64,000 bases of DNA from CAZPKH01 sp964407165 (lineage in GTDB: Bacteria > Bacteroidota > Bacteroidia > Bacteroidales > Muribaculaceae), in assembly GCA_964407165.1 (NCBI GenBank), contig CAYOUJ010000005.1:4919-68918 (forward strand), written 5' to 3'. This document shows positions 32,208 to 40,395 of the stretch, one piece after another. Position numbers and translations under genes: made by a program. The notes beneath the pieces are model-generated. The model was not told the DNA's origin and did no database searches. It worked only from the letters and a program-made list of their open reading frames with translations. Within the stretch, counting starts at the first letter, position 1. Each line of letters begins with the position of its first letter.

Positions 32208-32912
32208 ATGAAATACTCAAGGATACTTCTAAAGCTCAGCGGCGAGTCGCTCATGGGCTCGCAGCACTATGGCATAGACACCGCGCGCCTGTCGGAGTAT
32301 GCCCGCCAGATAGCCGAGGTGGTCAGCCGCGGCGTGCAGGTGGCCATCGTCATCGGCGGCGGCAACATCTTCCGCGGCCTCCAGGGGGCTGCCAAGGGTT
32401 TCGACCGCGTCAAGGGCGACCAGATGGGCATGCTCGCAACTGTCATCAACTCCCTCGCCCTCAGCTCGGCCCTGGAGGATGCAGGCCAGCCCGCGCAGGT
32501 TTTCACGGCCATCAACATGTTTCCCATCGGGCGCCACTACTCCAAATGGCTCGCCATCGACGCCATGAACAAGGGCGCTGTCGCCATCATCGCCGGTGGC
32601 ACCGGCAACCCGTTCTTCACCACCGACACGGGTGCGGCCCTCCGTGCCGTCGAGGTGGAGGCCGACGTAATGCTCAAGGGCACGCGCGTCGACGGCGTCT
32701 ACACCGCCGACCCGGAGAAAGACCCCTCGGCAACCCGCTTCAAGGAGATCACCTACGCCGAAGTCCTTTCGCGCGGCCTGCGCGTCATGGACCTCACCGC
32801 CACGGCCCTGTGCCAGGAAAACAAGATGCCAATCGTGGTATTCGACATGGACACTCCCGGCAACCTCCTGCGCCTCCTCTCCGGCGACGACATCGGCACC
32901 CTCGTCTACTAA
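32208..32912 (+). CDS. pyrH: UMP kinase
   Basis: Phosphorylates UMP to UDP in pyrimidine nucleotide synthesis. The 234-residue product belongs to the amino acid kinase fold: LLKLSGESL (residues 7-15), VIGGGNIFRG, and the ATP/UMP-binding GTGNPFFTTDTGAALRA and DVMLKGTRVDGVYTADP. The frame is open far upstream, but the ATG at 32208 gives the family N-terminus and follows the promoter by 4 nt. frr follows after 62 bp, the usual pyrH-frr arrangement in bacteria. Confidence 0.96.
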   Translation: MKYSRILLKLSGESLMGSQHYGIDTARLSEYARQIAEVVSRGVQVAIVIGGGNIFRGLQGAAKGFDRVKGDQMGMLATVINSLALSSALEDAGQPAQVFTAINMFPIGRHYSKWLAIDAMNKGAVAIIAGGTGNPFFTTDTGAALRAVEVEADVMLKGTRVDGVYTADPEKDPSATRFKEITYAEVLSRGLRVMDLTATALCQENKMPIVVFDMDTPGNLLRLLSGDDIGTLVY

Positions 32913-32974
32913 CCCCTTCCCGATATTCCCTAATCTCCTTACATTCCTTACTAAAAAAACTATAAACTAACACC

Positions 32975-33535
32975 ATGCCCGAAGTTACCGAATTCCTCAA
33001 CCCGGCCGAGGAAAAAATGCAAATGGCCGTGGAATATCTCGACGAAGCCCTCCAGCGCATACGCGCCGGCAAGGCCAACCCCAAGCTCATCGACGGAATA
33101 CGCGTCGAATATTACGGCTCGCGAGTGCCCATCTCCAACGTCGCCAACGTCAGCGTCCCCGATGCGCGCACCATCGCCATCACACCCTGGGAGAAAGGGA
33201 TGTTCAAGGTGGTCGAGAAAGCCATCATCGACTCTGACCTGGGCGTCACTCCCGAGAACAACGGCGAGGTAATCCGCATCTGCATACCGCCCCTGACCGA
33301 GGAGCGCCGCAAGACACTCGTCAAGCAGAGCAAGGGAGAGGCCGAGCAGGCAAAGGTGTCGGTGCGCAACGCGCGCCGCGACGCCATCGACGGCCTCAAG
33401 AAAGCCGTCAAGAAAGGCATGCCCGAAGACGTCGAGAAAGACGCCGAGGGCGACGTGCAGAAGCTCCACGACAAATACCTCAAGCAGATCGACGCCATCT
33501 TCGCCGCCAAAGAGAAAGAGATCCTCACCGTCTAA
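32975..33535 (+). CDS. frr: ribosome recycling factor
   Basis: Splits post-termination ribosomes together with EF-G. The 186-residue product shows the family's order: N-terminal helix with [76 protein letters not shown], and a C-terminal helix hairpin. It follows pyrH by 62 bp and is likely cotranscribed. A MITE-like element begins 27 bp after its stop. Confidence 0.96.
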   Translation: MPEVTEFLNPAEEKMQMAVEYLDEALQRIRAGKANPKLIDGIRVEYYGSRVPISNVANVSVPDARTIAITPWEKGMFKVVEKAIIDSDLGVTPENNGEVIRICIPPLTEERRKTLVKQSKGEAEQAKVSVRNARRDAIDGLKKAVKKGMPEDVEKDAEGDVQKLHDKYLKQIDAIFAAKEKEILTV

Positions 33536-33561
33536 CCCCCCCAAACAACTTTAAAGAATTA

Positions 33562-33743
33562 GAGCCTGTTTAATAAAAATCGTTAAAAATAAGTTTAATT
33601 CTCACTTTGTTCTTTGTTTGTGGCTTATTTTGGCCATTTTGGCTTTTTTCGTCAGTCATTTAGCCTGCTAAACTCCTTTCTCAAAAATCTAAACTGGCTC
33701 AAAATCAGCCTACAAAAAATAACAATTTTTATTAAACAGGCTC
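33562..33743. mobile_element. 182-bp MITE-like element, copy 1
   Basis: Terminal inverted repeats of about 19 bp (GAGCCTGTTTAATAAAAAT) bound a non-coding AT-rich interior, flanked by a 3-bp target duplication TTA (33559-33561 and 33744-33746). Copy 2 at 42327-42508 has exactly the same length in inverted orientation. The TNA duplication and GAGCC ends suggest mobilisation by an IS5-group transposase, but none is in the window. Confidence 0.88.
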
Positions 33744-33805
33744 TTAAAGCTTTAAAGCCTTAAAATCTTTAAAGCTTTAAATCTTTAATTCTTTAAATCC
33801 GCGGT
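33744..33805. repeat. AT-rich word repeat before gmd
   Basis: Repeated TTTAAAGC/TTTAAATC words similar to those at 13391-13460 and 51096-51135, lying between the MITE and gmd. No -7 element was found here. Confidence 0.5.
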
Positions 33806-33815
33806 CTGTATTAAC

Positions 33816-34916
33816 ATGCAAGATAACCCAAAGGTCGCCCTTATCACAGGCGTCACCGGCCAAGACGGCTCATTCCTCGCCGAGTTCCTCCTCAAAAAAG
33901 GCTATGAAGTCCACGGCATCATACGCCGCTCATCTGTAGACTTCCGCGAGCGCATCGCCCATATCGAGGGCCACCCGCACTTCCACCTCCACTACGCCGA
34001 CCTGACCGACTCCATGAGCATGACCGGCGTAATCGGCACGGTCCGTCCCACCGAAATTTACAACCTCGCCGCCCAGAGCCACGTACAGGTCTCGTTCGAC
34101 TCCCCCGAGTTCACCGCCAACGTCGACGCCGTCGGCGTCCTCCGCATACTCGAGGCCGTACGCCTCACCGGCCAGACCAAGACCTGCCGCATCTACCAGG
34201 CCTCCACGTCAGAGCTTTATGGCAAGGTGGAGGAGGTCCCACAGAACGAAAACACTCCCTTCCATCCCTACAGTCCTTACGCCGTGGCCAAGCTCTACGG
34301 CTACTGGATAGTCAAGGAGTATCGCGAGGCTTACGACATGTTCTGCTGCTCCGGCATACTCTTCAACCACGAGAGCGAGCGCCGCGGCGAGACATTCGTC
34401 ACACGCAAGATCACCCTCGCCGCAGCCCGCATCGCCCAGGGCAAGCAGAAGAAACTCTACCTCGGCAACCTCTCGTCGATGCGCGACTGGGGCTATGCTC
34501 CCGACTACGTGCAGTGCATGTGGCTCATACTCCAGCACTACACACCCGACGACTTCGTCATAGCCACCGGCGAGCAGCACTCCGTGCGCGAGTTCGCCAC
34601 TCTCGCTTTCAGCTACGTCGGCATCGACATCGACTGGCAGGGAGAGGGCATCGACGAGAAGGGCGTCAACCGCGCCACCGGCGAAGTCATCATCGAAGTC
34701 TCCCCCGACTTCTACCGCCCCACCGATGTCGTAAACCTCTGGGGCGACCCCACAAAGGCCCGCGCATTGCTGGGCTGGAACCCCCAGACCACCACCTTCC
34801 ACCAGCTCGTCAAAATCATGGTCGATGCCGACATGGAGAAGGTCGCCGTCGAGCGCGCCGGCGATGCCGTCCGCACCAACCTCGCCGAGTACCTCGAAAA
34901 AGGAATCGTCAAATAA
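33816..34916 (+). CDS. gmd: GDP-mannose 4,6-dehydratase
   Basis: Converts GDP-mannose to GDP-4-keto-6-deoxymannose, the first committed step to GDP-fucose. The 366-residue short-chain dehydrogenase-like enzyme has [19 protein letters not shown] (residues 8-26), [15 protein letters not shown], the catalytic Ser/Thr region STSELYGKV, and YAVAK near residue 155. It is 3 bp upstream of fcl, so the two form a tight operon. The substrate would come from manC at 5.4-6.5 kb. Confidence 0.96.
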   Translation: MQDNPKVALITGVTGQDGSFLAEFLLKKGYEVHGIIRRSSVDFRERIAHIEGHPHFHLHYADLTDSMSMTGVIGTVRPTEIYNLAAQSHVQVSFDSPEFTANVDAVGVLRILEAVRLTGQTKTCRIYQASTSELYGKVEEVPQNENTPFHPYSPYAVAKLYGYWIVKEYREAYDMFCCSGILFNHESERRGETFVTRKITLAAARIAQGKQKKLYLGNLSSMRDWGYAPDYVQCMWLILQHYTPDDFVIATGEQHSVREFATLAFSYVGIDIDWQGEGIDEKGVNRATGEVIIEVSPDFYRPTDVVNLWGDPTKARALLGWNPQTTTFHQLVKIMVDADMEKVAVERAGDAVRTNLAEYLEKGIVK

Positions 34917-34919
34917 CCA

Positions 34920-35861
34920 ATGGAAAAAGACGCCAAAATATTCGTCGCCGGCCACCGCGGCATGGTAGGGTCGGCAATAGTCCGCGCCCTGCAGAAGGCC
35001 GGATACACCAACATCGTCACACGCACTCACGCCGAGCTCGACCTCACCTGCCAGGCCGATGTCCGCACATTCTTCGAGCAAGAGCGCCCCGACTATGTCT
35101 TCCTGGCTGCCGCCAAGGTCGGCGGCATCGTCGCCAACGCCGAGGCGCCGGCCGACTTTATGTACCAGAACATGATGCTCGAGATGAACGTCATCCATGC
35201 CGCATGGCAGACCGGCTGCCGCAAGCTCCTCTTCCTGGGCTCCTCCTGCATCTATCCCCGCCTGGCTCCCCAGCCCATGCCCGAGAGCTGCCTGCTCACC
35301 TCCGCCCTCGAGCAGACCAACGAGGCCTACGCCCTGGCCAAGATCTCGGGACTAAAATACTGCGAATACCTCCGTCGCCAGTGCGGCGCCGACTTCATAT
35401 CCGTCATGCCCACAAACCTTTACGGGCCTAACGACAACTACCACCCGACGCACTCGCACGTCCTCCCCGCCCTCATCCGCCGCTTCCACGAAGCCAAGGA
35501 GGCAGGCGCCCCCACCGTCACCTGCTGGGGCGACGGCTCCCCGCTGCGCGAATTTCTCTACGTCGACGATCTGGCCGACCTCTGCCTCTTCCTGATGGAG
35601 CACTACTCTGACGCCGAGACCGTCAACGGGGGCACCGGCAAAGAGATTACTATCAGGGAGTTGACCGAGATAGTCGCGGACGTCGTCGGATACCAGGGCG
35701 AGATACTCTGGGACACCACTCGTCCTAACGGCACCCCGCGCAAGCTCCTCGACATCTCCAAGGCCACGCGCCTGGGCTGGACCGCCAGCACCCCCTTGCG
35801 CGAAGGCATACGCCTCACCTACCACGACTTCCTCACCAATCCCACCCGCGCCGAGCGCTAA
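34920..35861 (+). CDS. fcl: GDP-L-fucose synthase
   Basis: An epimerase-reductase that makes GDP-L-fucose from GDP-4-keto-6-deoxymannose with NADPH. The 313-residue product has the NADP-binding FVAGHRGMVGSAI (residues 8-20), LFLGSSCIYP, and YALAK of the catalytic Tyr-x-x-x-Lys. The gene starts 3 bp after the gmd stop. GDP-fucose is used for capsule, O-antigen and protein glycosylation in Bacteroidales, but no fucosyltransferase gene is present in the window. Confidence 0.96.
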   Translation: MEKDAKIFVAGHRGMVGSAIVRALQKAGYTNIVTRTHAELDLTCQADVRTFFEQERPDYVFLAAAKVGGIVANAEAPADFMYQNMMLEMNVIHAAWQTGCRKLLFLGSSCIYPRLAPQPMPESCLLTSALEQTNEAYALAKISGLKYCEYLRRQCGADFISVMPTNLYGPNDNYHPTHSHVLPALIRRFHEAKEAGAPTVTCWGDGSPLREFLYVDDLADLCLFLMEHYSDAETVNGGTGKEITIRELTEIVADVVGYQGEILWDTTRPNGTPRKLLDISKATRLGWTASTPLREGIRLTYHDFLTNPTRAER

Positions 35862-35939
35862 AAGTCGCACATCTGCGTTAAATTTGTGCAATCAAAAGTT
35901 AAATATCGTGTAGAGTGCCGTTATTTCGCACTTCTTCAC

Positions 35940-35947
35940 TATCTTTG
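35940..35947 (+). promoter_or_regulatory. -7 element before the small membrane protein gene
   Basis: TATCTTTG lies 24 bp before the TTG start codon. No -33 TTG at the expected spacing. Confidence 0.5.
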
Positions 35948-35971
35948 CACGGATTTTTAACGGATTCGACA

Positions 35972-36130
35972 TTGAAAACTTTTCTCCTCGCCGCCCTCCT
36001 CATCGGCGTCGGCATAGCCTTGATGTGCGTCAAGATTATATTCAAGAAAGGGGGCCGCTTCCCCTCCGGGCACGTCCACGACTTGCCGCAGCTGCAGCGA
36101 CGCGGCGCACGGTGTCCCTCACGGCAATAA
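35972..36130 (+). CDS. small single-span membrane protein
   Basis: A 52-residue protein starting at TTG; an upstream in-frame ATG (35915) lies before the -7 element and is therefore unlikely. It has one hydrophobic helix (FLLAALLIGVGIALMCV), followed by a basic tail with FKKGGRFPSGHV and an ending in RGARCPSRQ. This resembles a small Bacteroidota membrane protein family whose tail reads like KKxGKFPNTHxxGNKALRKKGIxC, as I remember it. Function unknown. The OmpH-like gene follows 27 bp downstream. Confidence 0.65.
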   Translation: MKTFLLAALLIGVGIALMCVKIIFKKGGRFPSGHVHDLPQLQRRGARCPSRQ

Positions 36131-36157
36131 CCCATATACTCATATATACACCTACTG

Positions 36158-36763
36158 ATGAAAAAGTTAGCTTTTGCAATAGCTACTGTGGCCCTCGTGG
36201 CGCTCTCCTCTTGCTCCGGCTCCGGCAAGGCCCCCGCGGCTGCCGGCTCCGACTCTGCCGGCTTCGCAGCCGCCGACGGCACGGCTCCGGCTCTCGACAT
36301 ACGCTACATCGACGGCGACTCTGTCAGCGCTCGCTACACTCTGGCCAAGGAGTTTCATGACCAGTATCTCCGCACCCTCAGCAAGATGCAGCAGACTGAG
36401 AAAGCCAAGTCTGACGAAATAAACAAGTTTGGCTCGCAGATCGAGCAGAAGATGCGCTCAAACGGCTATCTCAGCCAGGACAGCTACGAGGCCGACATGC
36501 AGCGCCTGCAGCGCATGCAGTCAGAGGGCCAGAACGCCCTCGCCACCATGCAGCGCAATGCCGAGCAAGAGCTCATGCGCCAACAGCAGGAGCTCAATGA
36601 CTCCATAGACTCTTTCATCAAAGACTATGTGGCTACTCATCCCTGCAGCGCTATCCTCTACAAGGCAGCCGGTGTTTACTTCGACCCTGCCCTGGATATA
36701 ACTGACGAGGTGGTGGCAGGCCTCAACGCGCGCTACGAAAAGAGCAAAAACTCGACCAAATAA
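36158..36763 (+). CDS. OmpH/Skp-like lipoprotein
   Basis: A 201-residue protein with a lipoprotein signal (MKKLAFAIATVALVALSSCS; lipid-bearing Cys at 19), a short flexible segment, then IRYIDGDSV followed by a long charged coiled coil (about residues 65-155) with many Gln, Glu and Met. It ends with a segment like Skp (ILYKAAGVYFDPALDITDEVVAGLN). Skp chaperones hold unfolded outer membrane proteins in the periplasm with coiled-coil tentacles. The membrane anchor is an inference from the lipobox. It follows the small membrane protein gene closely. Confidence 0.82.
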   Translation: MKKLAFAIATVALVALSSCSGSGKAPAAAGSDSAGFAAADGTAPALDIRYIDGDSVSARYTLAKEFHDQYLRTLSKMQQTEKAKSDEINKFGSQIEQKMRSNGYLSQDSYEADMQRLQRMQSEGQNALATMQRNAEQELMRQQQELNDSIDSFIKDYVATHPCSAILYKAAGVYFDPALDITDEVVAGLNARYEKSKNSTK

Positions 36764-36792
36764 TAAAACAAACAATCATAGATCCTTTCCCG

Positions 36793-36818
36793 GGGGCGGC
36801 CCACTCGTGAGCCGCCCC
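36793..36818 (+). terminator. GC hairpin after the OmpH-like gene
   Basis: A perfect 8-bp stem GGGGCGGC/GCCGCCCC with a 10-nt loop, 30 bp after the stop. No T-run follows. Confidence 0.5.
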
Positions 36819-36891
36819 CCTCTGTAACAATCCACGCCAACCGTCATCAGGGGTGCGCCGCCGCTCCTGCTGCCACAAGCCATCACCAACC

Positions 36892-39012
36892 ATGATTACA
36901 GACACCATACGCGCCCGGGCCACCGACATACTCCGGCGCTATTACGGATACTCCGCCTTCAGGCCCATGCAGCTCGAGATCGTCGCCGACGTCATCGCCG
37001 GCCGTGACACTGTGGTGCTCATGCCTACCGGCGGGGGCAAGTCGCTGTGCTTCCAGATTCCGGCGTTGATGACCGACGGCGTGGTCATCGTGGTTTCCCC
37101 GCTCATCTCCCTCATGGCCGACCAGGTGACGGCTTTGCAGGCCATGGGCATACCCGCCGCAGCGCTTAACTCCAACCAGACCGAGATCTACAACCGCCAT
37201 GTGGAGGAGCTTCTGTACAACGGGCGCGTGAAGCTGCTCTATGTCTCTCCCGAGCGGCTGCTCACCGACCTCGACCGGCTGTCGTCGTCCATCAAGGTGT
37301 CGCTCATTGCCATTGACGAGGCGCATTGCATCTCGCAATGGGGCCATGACTTCCGCCCCTCCTACACACGTCTGGCCGCCCTCAAGCAGCACTACCCCGA
37401 CACCCCCGTCATGGCCCTGACGGCCACGGCCGACCGCATCACACGCGAGGACATCGCCCGCCAGCTGTGCCTGAACGACCCGACATTATATATAAGCTCG
37501 TTCGACCGTCCCAATCTCTCGCTCAAGGTAGTATCCTCCCCCTCGTCAAAGGAGAAAGAGCGCATCATCTGCGACCTCTGCCGGCGCTACTCGCGCGACT
37601 CCGGCATCGTCTACTGCCTCAGTCGCAAGGGCGCCGAGGGCATGGCCGCCCGCCTCCACAGCAAGGGGTTCAGCGTGGCCATCTACCACGCCGGTCTCAC
37701 ACCGGCCCAGCGCGACGAGGCACAGCGGCAGTTCACCAACGGCGAGGTACAGGTGGTATGCGCCACCGTGGCCTTCGGCATGGGCATCGACAAGAGCAAC
37801 ATCCGCTGGGTGGTGCACAACAACATGCCCCGCAACATCGAGAGCTATTACCAGGAGATAGGCCGCGCCGGGCGCGACGGACTCCCCGCCGAGACGATCC
37901 TGTTCTATTCCCTGGGCGACCTCATCACCCTCCGTGAGTTCGCCAAGGAGAGCGGCCAGCGCGAGCTCAACCTCGAGAAACTACAGCGCATGCGCGACTT
38001 CGCCGAGGCGCGCATCTGCCGGCGCCGAATGCTCCTGAGCTACTTCAACGAGCGCATGGAGCACGACTGCGGCAACTGCGACGTATGCCTCGACCCCCCG
38101 GAGCGCATCGACGGCACCGTCATGGCGCGCATGGCCATGAGCGCCGCCGTCCGTACAGGCCAGCGGGTGGGCGTGGGCATGCTAGTCGACATACTCCGCG
38201 GCAGCGCCCGCGCCGAGCTGGTGGAGCTGGGCTATAACCAAATCAAGACCTTCGGCGTAGGCCGCCACCTGTCCGGCTCCGAGTGGACATACTACATCGG
38301 CCAGATGGTGCAGCTTGGCATATTCGAGGTGGCATACGACGACCATAACCGCCTCCGTGTCACTCCCTACGGCGAGGAGATACTCTACAAGGCCACCCCC
38401 GTGGAGCTGAGCAAATACACCCCCTTGGAGGCAGCACGCTCGCGGCGCGCCCCCGCCGACGAGGTGCCCCTCTCGCCCGACGAGCGCCTTCTCGACACAC
38501 TCAAGGATGTCCGCATCGAGGTGGCCAAGAAGGAGGGCGTGGCTCCCTACATGACTCTCAACGACCGCACACTCAGCGAGATAGTGGCCCACAAGCCTAC
38601 TACAATCGAGGCTTTTGCCGGCATCGAGGGCGTCGGCGATGTCAAGCTCGTCAAATACTGGAAGCCATTCGTCAACGCCGTCTGCCTGCACCTGGGCCTC
38701 CCCAAGACCGCCGCCAAGGGCGCCAGCCTCCAGGAGACGCGCGTGCTCATCGACCGCGGTTTCCCCGTCGACCGGATCGCCAAGATCAAGTCCATTGCCA
38801 TCAGCACCGTCTATAGCCATATCGCCAAGCTCGTCGACGAAGGGATCTTCACCGACTACTTCCGCTTCATCACCCCTGCGCAATACCAGCGCTGCCTCTC
38901 GCTGCGCGCTTCCAACCCCGACGATTATGGCGAGCTCCTGCGCAACGAGCTCCCCGCTGGTCTTCCCTACCTCGCCTGGGCCATCTCACGCCGCCTCTCG
39001 GCCACCAAATAA
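36892..39012 (+). CDS. recQ: ATP-dependent DNA helicase RecQ
   Basis: A 3'-5' DNA helicase in recombination and fork repair. The 706-residue product contains Walker A (LMPTGGGKSL), the DEAH box (AIDEAHCISQWGHDFRPSY), motif VI (QEIGRAGRDG), the RecQ C-terminal zinc region (CRRRMLLSYF then CGNCDVCLD), a winged helix, and an HRDC domain (IEAFAGIEGVGDVKLVKY). A C-terminal helix-turn-helix-like segment follows (STVYSHIAKLVDEGIF). I chose the ATG at 36892 because it gives the usual RecQ N-terminus. Confidence 0.95.
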   Translation: MITDTIRARATDILRRYYGYSAFRPMQLEIVADVIAGRDTVVLMPTGGGKSLCFQIPALMTDGVVIVVSPLISLMADQVTALQAMGIPAAALNSNQTEIYNRHVEELLYNGRVKLLYVSPERLLTDLDRLSSSIKVSLIAIDEAHCISQWGHDFRPSYTRLAALKQHYPDTPVMALTATADRITREDIARQLCLNDPTLYISSFDRPNLSLKVVSSPSSKEKERIICDLCRRYSRDSGIVYCLSRKGAEGMAARLHSKGFSVAIYHAGLTPAQRDEAQRQFTNGEVQVVCATVAFGMGIDKSNIRWVVHNNMPRNIESYYQEIGRAGRDGLPAETILFYSLGDLITLREFAKESGQRELNLEKLQRMRDFAEARICRRRMLLSYFNERMEHDCGNCDVCLDPPERIDGTVMARMAMSAAVRTGQRVGVGMLVDILRGSARAELVELGYNQIKTFGVGRHLSGSEWTYYIGQMVQLGIFEVAYDDHNRLRVTPYGEEILYKATPVELSKYTPLEAARSRRAPADEVPLSPDERLLDTLKDVRIEVAKKEGVAPYMTLNDRTLSEIVAHKPTTIEAFAGIEGVGDVKLVKYWKPFVNAVCLHLGLPKTAAKGASLQETRVLIDRGFPVDRIAKIKSIAISTVYSHIAKLVDEGIFTDYFRFITPAQYQRCLSLRASNPDDYGELLRNELPAGLPYLAWAISRRLSATK

Positions 39013-39168
39013 ACCATTCTTTCCTCCACTATCAAAGCTCCGTAGTCGACAAAATCGTTTAAAATTTGTTTGTATTCGGTTTATAATTGTTAGGTAGATT
39101 AATGCTGACAATGAGGTGAATAAATGTTCAACGGTTAATATTATGTTTATATTTTGGGTGGTGGAGGG

Positions 39169-39198
39169 TTGCTTTTCGGCAAAAGCGTTGTATATTTG
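39169..39198 (+). promoter_or_regulatory. promoter of an orphan transcript
   Basis: TTG (39169-39171) and TATATTTG (39191-39198) are spaced by 19 bp, one of the best consensus promoters in the window, yet no ORF follows. Confidence 0.7.
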
Positions 39199-39204
39199 CA
39201 TTGT

Positions 39205-39406
39205 GTAAAATTTAAATCAGTTAATGGATTAGCAAAATCAGGTATAAAAATTAGTATTTAGGGTTAGTATTTAATGTTAGCAAAATCGTGCTGAATTAAG
39301 CACAATGTGTGAAAATAATCGTGTTTTATGCTAAACGTCCGGACTGACCGCAACACATCCGGACGTAAGAAGGAGGCAACTTGTGAAAGTAGCCTCCTTT
39401 TTAATT
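39205..39406 (+). ncRNA. candidate small non-coding RNA of about 200 nt
   Basis: The segment has a consensus promoter in front and a terminator at the end. It contains only very short ORFs. It shows duplicated words (TTAGCAAAATC and TTAGTATTTA, twice each), a GTGCT/AGCAC hairpin near 39287-39302, and a perfect 9-bp hairpin ACGTCCGGA/TCCGGACGT (39335-39366). It fills much of the 456-bp gap between recQ and the convergent DUF4886 gene. I do not recognise a known RNA family. Confidence 0.55.
39369..39405 (+). terminator. intrinsic terminator of the candidate ncRNA
   Basis: An 8-bp stem (AAGGAGGC/GCCTCCTT) with a 14-nt loop is followed by TTTTAATTTT, the classic Rho-independent form. Confidence 0.8.
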
Positions 39407-39468
39407 TTATCTCGACATCCTATCGATTGCCTATCGATGATTGTCGATGATTTCGATAAGGTGAAATT

Positions 39469-40374
39469 TTATTGGAGGGGGGTGACGCGGTAGGGCTCCA
39501 GGATGGCGGCGTGGGCGGCTTGCCGGCACGCGGATGCCTCCTCTTCGCTGACGGTGGCCGGACGGTAGTTAAGTCGCAGCGCATCCACTCCTGTCAGCGT
39601 CTCTGCCCACGTGCAAGCCACGGTATACCGCCCCTTGTAAAGGTCCAAATGGTATTGGTCGCGGCACAGGTCGGCGCCGTCGGCAGTGAGCAGGGGGCTT
39701 GTGCGGGCGTTCTGCACTGCCGTGCCGGAGGGCACGAGCAGCTGCAGGTCAAACTGTGCCACGGCGCGCTCGGTGGCGTCTGCTATCATGGCGTACATGT
39801 TCTCCTGGTCGCGCCGGTAGGTGTCGAAGTCGCTCGAGGTGTTGTAAACGGGGTAGGCCCATGTCTGGTGAAGCGCCATCCGTGTGTCGGCGGGGAGAAT
39901 GGCCCGCAGCTCCTCGATGAGCCGTGGAAGGGCCCTGGCATAGCTCGAGAAGATGCCGCTGCGCTCGCTCACCTGCTGCAGGCTCACCACGTCCCAGGGC
40001 TGCGAGGCAGCCACGTCGGGCATCGACACGTTCTCTATCGCCGTCCTCCCGTCAGGGGTTATGAGCAGGTAGTCATACACATGGCTGCCGTGGACGGCAT
40101 GGTCGAGGTGCATCGCCAGCGAGCAGCTCTGATAGTGCAGGCGCCCGATGACGTAGGTTACCCCGCACTCGTCAAGCAGCGAGTCGAGGTAGCTGTCGGT
40201 GGCATCCTGGGCGTAGCTGTTGCCGATAAGCAGCACGCGCAGCGTGTCGTCAGCGGCGGCCACGCTCCCCGCGTAGGGTGCGTCGCCGGTGAGCATGAAG
40301 GGCATCTCGTAGATATTGTCTTCGCCACATGCCACAAGCAGTGCTGCTAATAATATGGCTGACAGCCATTTCAT
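39469..40374 (-). CDS. DUF4886 lipoprotein, SGNH-hydrolase-like
   Basis: A 301-residue protein with a lipoprotein signal (MKWLSAILLAALLVACGED; Cys16). DUF4886 proteins have a SGNH/GDSL-like esterase fold. Block I is VLLIGNSYAQDATD (about residues 48-61), with the serine in GNS, and a late DQYHLD segment (about residue 245) may supply the Asp/His pair. The substrate is unknown; glycan deacetylation or esterolysis is common for this fold. It starts 21 bp after the stop of the MsbA-like transporter gene and is probably cotranscribed with it. Confidence 0.82.
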   Translation of the reverse strand: MKWLSAILLAALLVACGEDNIYEMPFMLTGDAPYAGSVAAADDTLRVLLIGNSYAQDATDSYLDSLLDECGVTYVIGRLHYQSCSLAMHLDHAVHGSHVYDYLLITPDGRTAIENVSMPDVAASQPWDVVSLQQVSERSGIFSSYARALPRLIEELRAILPADTRMALHQTWAYPVYNTSSDFDTYRRDQENMYAMIADATERAVAQFDLQLLVPSGTAVQNARTSPLLTADGADLCRDQYHLDLYKGRYTVACTWAETLTGVDALRLNYRPATVSEEEASACRQAAHAAILEPYRVTPLQ

Positions 40375-40395
40375 GGAATTTGATTCTTCGTTTGG

